A DNA stretch of 8,717 nucleotides from Gemmatimonadota bacterium (GTDB taxonomy: Bacteria > Gemmatimonadota > Gemmatimonadetes > Gemmatimonadales > Gemmatimonadaceae), in NCBI GenBank assembly GCA_947475795.1, contig CANJOX010000122.1, positions 1 through 8,717 of the forward strand, read 5' to 3'. The position numbers were made by a program, and so were the translations under genes. Of the stretch, positions 6,551 through 8,717 are shown piece after piece (the stretch's first letter is position 1; each line of letters begins with the position of its first letter). The notes beneath the pieces are model-generated. The model ran no database searches. It saw only the letters and a list, made by a program, of their open reading frames with translations, and had not been told where the DNA came from.

Positions 6551-7171
6551 TTACGCATCGCCGACGGGAGGCGTTGACGTGGCGATGCCGACCCCCGCGA
6601 GGCCGAGGGCGGACGCCTCAGCCTGCATGGCGGCGAGCACCACGGCGATGTGCTCGTCGAGCGGAACACCGAGCGCCTCGGCGCCGTCAATTACGTCCTG
6701 GCGATTGACGCCCCGCGCGAACGCCTTGTCCTTCATCTTTTTTCGTACCCCGGGCACGTCCACATCCGCCACGGCTTTCGACGGCTTCACCAGCGCGCTC
6801 GCCGTGATCAGCCCGGTGAGTTCGTCCACGGCGAAGAGCGCCTTGGCGAGCAAGGTGACCCGTGGCACACCGGTGTACGCCGCGTGCCCCAGCACCGCCT
6901 CGCACACCACCTCCGGCCAGCCGGCCGCCCGCAGCGCGCGGACTCCCTCGGCCGGGTGTTCGACTTCGGCCCCCTGATCGGCATTGGGGTAGCGCTCGTA
7001 GTCGAAATCATGGATGAGCCCGGTGATTCCCCACAGTTCGACGTCTTCGCCCAACCGGACGGCGTACGCCCGCATGGCACACTCCACCGAAAGCATGTGC
7101 TTCCGGAGCGATTCGGACGCGGTCCATTCGTGGACCAGGGCGAGCGCGTCGGCGCGAGAGGGCAGGGACAT
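6551..7171 (-). CDS. HD-domain metal-dependent phosphohydrolase (HDIG-like)
   Basis: 206 residues, ATG at 7171, stop TAA at 6551-6553. Seen: metal-ligand pattern of the HD superfamily, with H25 (LRKHMLSVE), H54-D55 (GLIHDFDYERYPN, 51-63), H72 (EHPAEGVRAL), H96 (LGHAAYTGVPR, 94-104) and D116 (FAVDELTGLI, 113-122). An HD pair plus extra His and a distal Asp suggests an intact one- or two-metal active site. The C-terminal part (~127-190) contains KPSKAVADVDVPGVRKKMKD and a helical region ending in a Val/Pro/Ala tail. Known: HD proteins hydrolyse nucleotides, phosphomonoesters or cyclic dinucleotides; this compact type resembles stand-alone predicted hydrolases of the COG2316 kind, with undefined substrate. 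It is probably cytoplasmic, with no signal or TM. It is the first gene of the minus-strand cluster and ends 5 nt before the sigma gene, so the two are likely cotranscribed. Whether it belongs functionally to the stress operon is unknown. Confidence 0.9.
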   Translation of the reverse strand: MSLPSRADALALVHEWTASESLRKHMLSVECAMRAYAVRLGEDVELWGITGLIHDFDYERYPNADQGAEVEHPAEGVRALRAAGWPEVVCEAVLGHAAYTGVPRVTLLAKALFAVDELTGLITASALVKPSKAVADVDVPGVRKKMKDKAFARGVNRQDVIDGAEALGVPLDEHIAVVLAAMQAEASALGLAGVGIATSTPPVGDA

Positions 7172-7251
7172 GACCGTCAGTTGGAGAACGGGGACAATCG
7201 GACTGGCCGTACGTTAACGGTTTTAGCGTGGGAAGCGTGCCGGGCGATTCT

Positions 7252-7266
7252 GTCCCGTCCCGGGAC
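7252..7266. other. Small hairpin in the gap between the MFS and HD genes
   Basis: GTCCCG-TCC-CGGGAC forms a 6-bp perfect stem with a 3-nt loop, beginning 11 nt after the MFS stop codon when read on the minus strand. No run of U follows, so it is not a convincing intrinsic terminator; it could stall polymerase or protect the 3' end. The rest of the 106-bp gap (7172-7277) holds an 8-bp palindrome CGTTAACG (7212-7219) and an AT-richer patch (7211-7226), the only promoter-like stretch upstream of the HD gene. I could not fit clear -35/-10 boxes to it. Confidence 0.3.
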
Positions 7267-7277
7267 GACCGGCGCCC

Positions 7278-8717
7278 CTAGTGCAGATCCGCCGCCTTCA
7301 CGGCACTCGTGGGACGGCCCGTCCGCCAGATCAGGAGCAGCGGCAATGCCGAAACCAGGAGAATCCCCGAGATCAGGTAGATCCGCGAGAACGCGATCAC
7401 GCTGGCTTGCTGCGTGATCTGACGGTCGAGGATCATGAGGGCCTGCTGCTTGGCGGCCGCGACCTCGATGCCGCGCGCCGCCATCCCCTGCATCAGCCCC
7501 TGCACCCGCTGCATCGTGGCCGGATCATAGCTACCCGCATGCTCCGTGAGCATCGCCTTCTGCACCGCCGACTGCCGCGACAGCATGGTCGCCATGATCG
7601 CGATCCCGAGCGATCCCCCCAATTGCCGCATCAAGTTGAACATGCCCGTGCCCTGACCGATCAGGCGCATCGGCAGCCCCGACACGGTGGCGTTCGTGAG
7701 CGGCACGAACAGAAACCCCAGTCCCACGCCGCGCATGATCAGCGGCCAGAAGAGATCCTGCTGCCCGGATTCCAGCGTCATGCGCGACAGCAGCGTCATG
7801 GCGCCCAGAAACAGGAAGGCACCCAGCACGATCAAGGGGCGGGCGTCCACCCTGCCCGACATGCGTCCCATGAACGCCATGGTAATGGCCGAGGCGATCG
7901 CCCCGGGGAGAATCACCATCCCGGTCTGCTGTGCCGTATAGCCGTGCAGCTGCTGCAGAAACACCGGCAGCACGAACACCGAGCCGTACAACGCAAGCCC
8001 CAGAAACGCCGCAAACACCACGCCGGGCGCGAGCTGGCGCGAGCGCAGAATACGGAAGTCGATGATCGGCTCGTCAATCGACAGTTCGCGCCACACCAGC
8101 AGCACCGCCGACGTCACGCTCGTCACCGCGAGCGCCGTCACGAAGCGCGACTCGAACCAGTCGAAGCGTTCGCCGCGCTCCAGCATCCACTGCAACGATC
8201 CCACCGCCATCGTGAGCAGCAGAATGCCCCACACATCCACCGACGACGACTTCACCTGATGCGCGGCATCGCGCACATAGGTCCACACGAGATACCCCGC
8301 GAAGATGCCGAGCGGCACGTTGATGTAGAAAATCCACGGCCAGGCGTAGGCGTCCACGATGTAGCCGCCCAGCGTGGGGCCAAGCGTGGGTCCCACCATC
8401 ACCCCCACGCCGAAGATCGACTGGCCGATGCCGCGCTCGTGCGGCGGAAACGCCTCGAACAGCGTGGTCTGCGCCGTGGACAGCAGCGCGCCGCCGCCTA
8501 AGCCCTGCAGCACGCGCCAGAACACCAGGCCCCAGAGCGACGTGGCCGCGCCGCAGAAGAAGGACGCCACCACGAAGATCGCGATCGACCCGGTGAGGTA
8601 GTTGCGGCGTCCGAAGAATGCGGAGAGCCAGCTCGACATCGGAATCACGATCACGTTCGCGATGATGTACGACGTCGATACCCACGCGATCTCGTCGAGC
8701 GTGGCGCCGAGCGTGCC
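7278..8717 (-). CDS. DHA2-family (EmrB/QacA-type) MFS drug exporter, N-terminus missing (partial)
   Basis: The frame is open from the right edge (8717) to the stop TAG at 7278-7280, 479 residues in the window. A GTG at 8654 is only an internal valine: 21 in-frame residues before it (GTLGATLDEIAWVSTSYIIA...) match the end of the first loop and start of TM2 in EmrB-like proteins. Seen: WLSAFFGRRN (30-39, motif A position), RVLQGLGGG (68-76, motif B), the antiporter motif C stretch GPTLGPTLGGYIVD (109-122) followed by WPWIFYINVPLG (126-137), and hydrophobic segments consistent with TMs 2-14, the last at ~444-464. About 40-50 residues, including TM1, are missing. Known: this family expels hydrophobic drugs, uncouplers, bile salts or dyes in exchange for protons; EmrB works with an EmrA adaptor and TolC. 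An EmrA-like gene would be expected just beyond the right edge, which is inference. Substrate unknown. Confidence 0.92.
   Translation of the reverse strand, partial: GTLGATLDEIAWVSTSYIIANVIVIPMSSWLSAFFGRRNYLTGSIAIFVVASFFCGAATSLWGLVFWRVLQGLGGGALLSTAQTTLFEAFPPHERGIGQSIFGVGVMVGPTLGPTLGGYIVDAYAWPWIFYINVPLGIFAGYLVWTYVRDAAHQVKSSSVDVWGILLLTMAVGSLQWMLERGERFDWFESRFVTALAVTSVTSAVLLVWRELSIDEPIIDFRILRSRQLAPGVVFAAFLGLALYGSVFVLPVFLQQLHGYTAQQTGMVILPGAIASAITMAFMGRMSGRVDARPLIVLGAFLFLGAMTLLSRMTLESGQQDLFWPLIMRGVGLGFLFVPLTNATVSGLPMRLIGQGTGMFNLMRQLGGSLGIAIMATMLSRQSAVQKAMLTEHAGSYDPATMQRVQGLMQGMAARGIEVAAAKQQALMILDRQITQQASVIAFSRIYLISGILLVSALPLLLIWRTGRPTSAVKAADLH

Noticed and set aside
6546..6574. Possible sigma-gene promoter with TAAATT as a -10 box near 6547-6552
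   Set aside because: No acceptable -35 box lies at the right distance, and the position would make the GTG start essentially leaderless. The similarity is what chance would give around a TAA stop codon.
7281..8501. A 406-codon open frame on the plus strand opposite the MFS gene
   Set aside because: The translation is His/Arg/Gln-rich with no domain or hydrophobic core. It mirrors the codon bias of the well-supported MFS gene on the minus strand and is a typical high-GC antisense shadow.
7278..8654. Treating the MFS gene as complete from the GTG at 8654
   Set aside because: That start removes TM1 and part of TM2; the frame continues upstream to the window edge with residues typical of EmrB-like proteins, so the gene is partial.

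Overview
The window is high-GC bacterial DNA. Every credible gene lies on the minus strand, so transcription runs from high to low coordinates. The gene set is an ECF sigma factor, a membrane-anchored possible anti-sigma factor, a Spy-like protein and a TolC/MacA/MacB-like efflux set, flanked by a Kup potassium transporter and a DHA2 exporter. With the high GC and the alanine/arginine-rich proteins, this recalls Gemmatimonadota (Gemmatimonas-like) genomes. That assignment is an inference from style and gene order; no rRNA or marker gene is present.

Right side (8717-7278): the C-terminal ~480 residues of a 14-TM DHA2 (EmrB/QacA-type) drug:proton antiporter whose start lies outside the window. 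A 106-bp gap (7172-7277), the longest between genes apart from a 61-bp gap near the left edge, carries a short hairpin and probably separates two transcription units.

Centre (7171-1053): seven tightly packed genes that look like one operon, in order: HD-domain hydrolase, ECF sigma factor, one-TM possible anti-sigma factor, Spy/CpxP-like small protein with a hydrophobic N-terminus, TolC-like outer-membrane protein, MacA-like lipoprotein adaptor, MacB/FtsX-type ABC permease. Junctions are 5 nt, a 4-nt overlap (ATGA), 13 nt, a 4-nt overlap (GTGA), a 1-nt overlap (TGATG) and 2 nt. The likely logic is that an envelope-stress signal releases the sigma factor, which then drives its own operon, including a periplasm-facing protein and an export channel. 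The notable absence is the ABC ATPase: the permease has no nucleotide-binding domain and no ATPase gene lies anywhere in the window.

Left side (991-1): the N-terminal half of a Kup-family potassium uptake transporter with an unusual ~65-85 residue Ala/Pro/Ser-rich N-terminal extension; the gene runs off the left edge. No RNA genes, insertion sequences, CRISPR arrays or phage genes were recognised. There is no gene-free stretch longer than about 110 bp.
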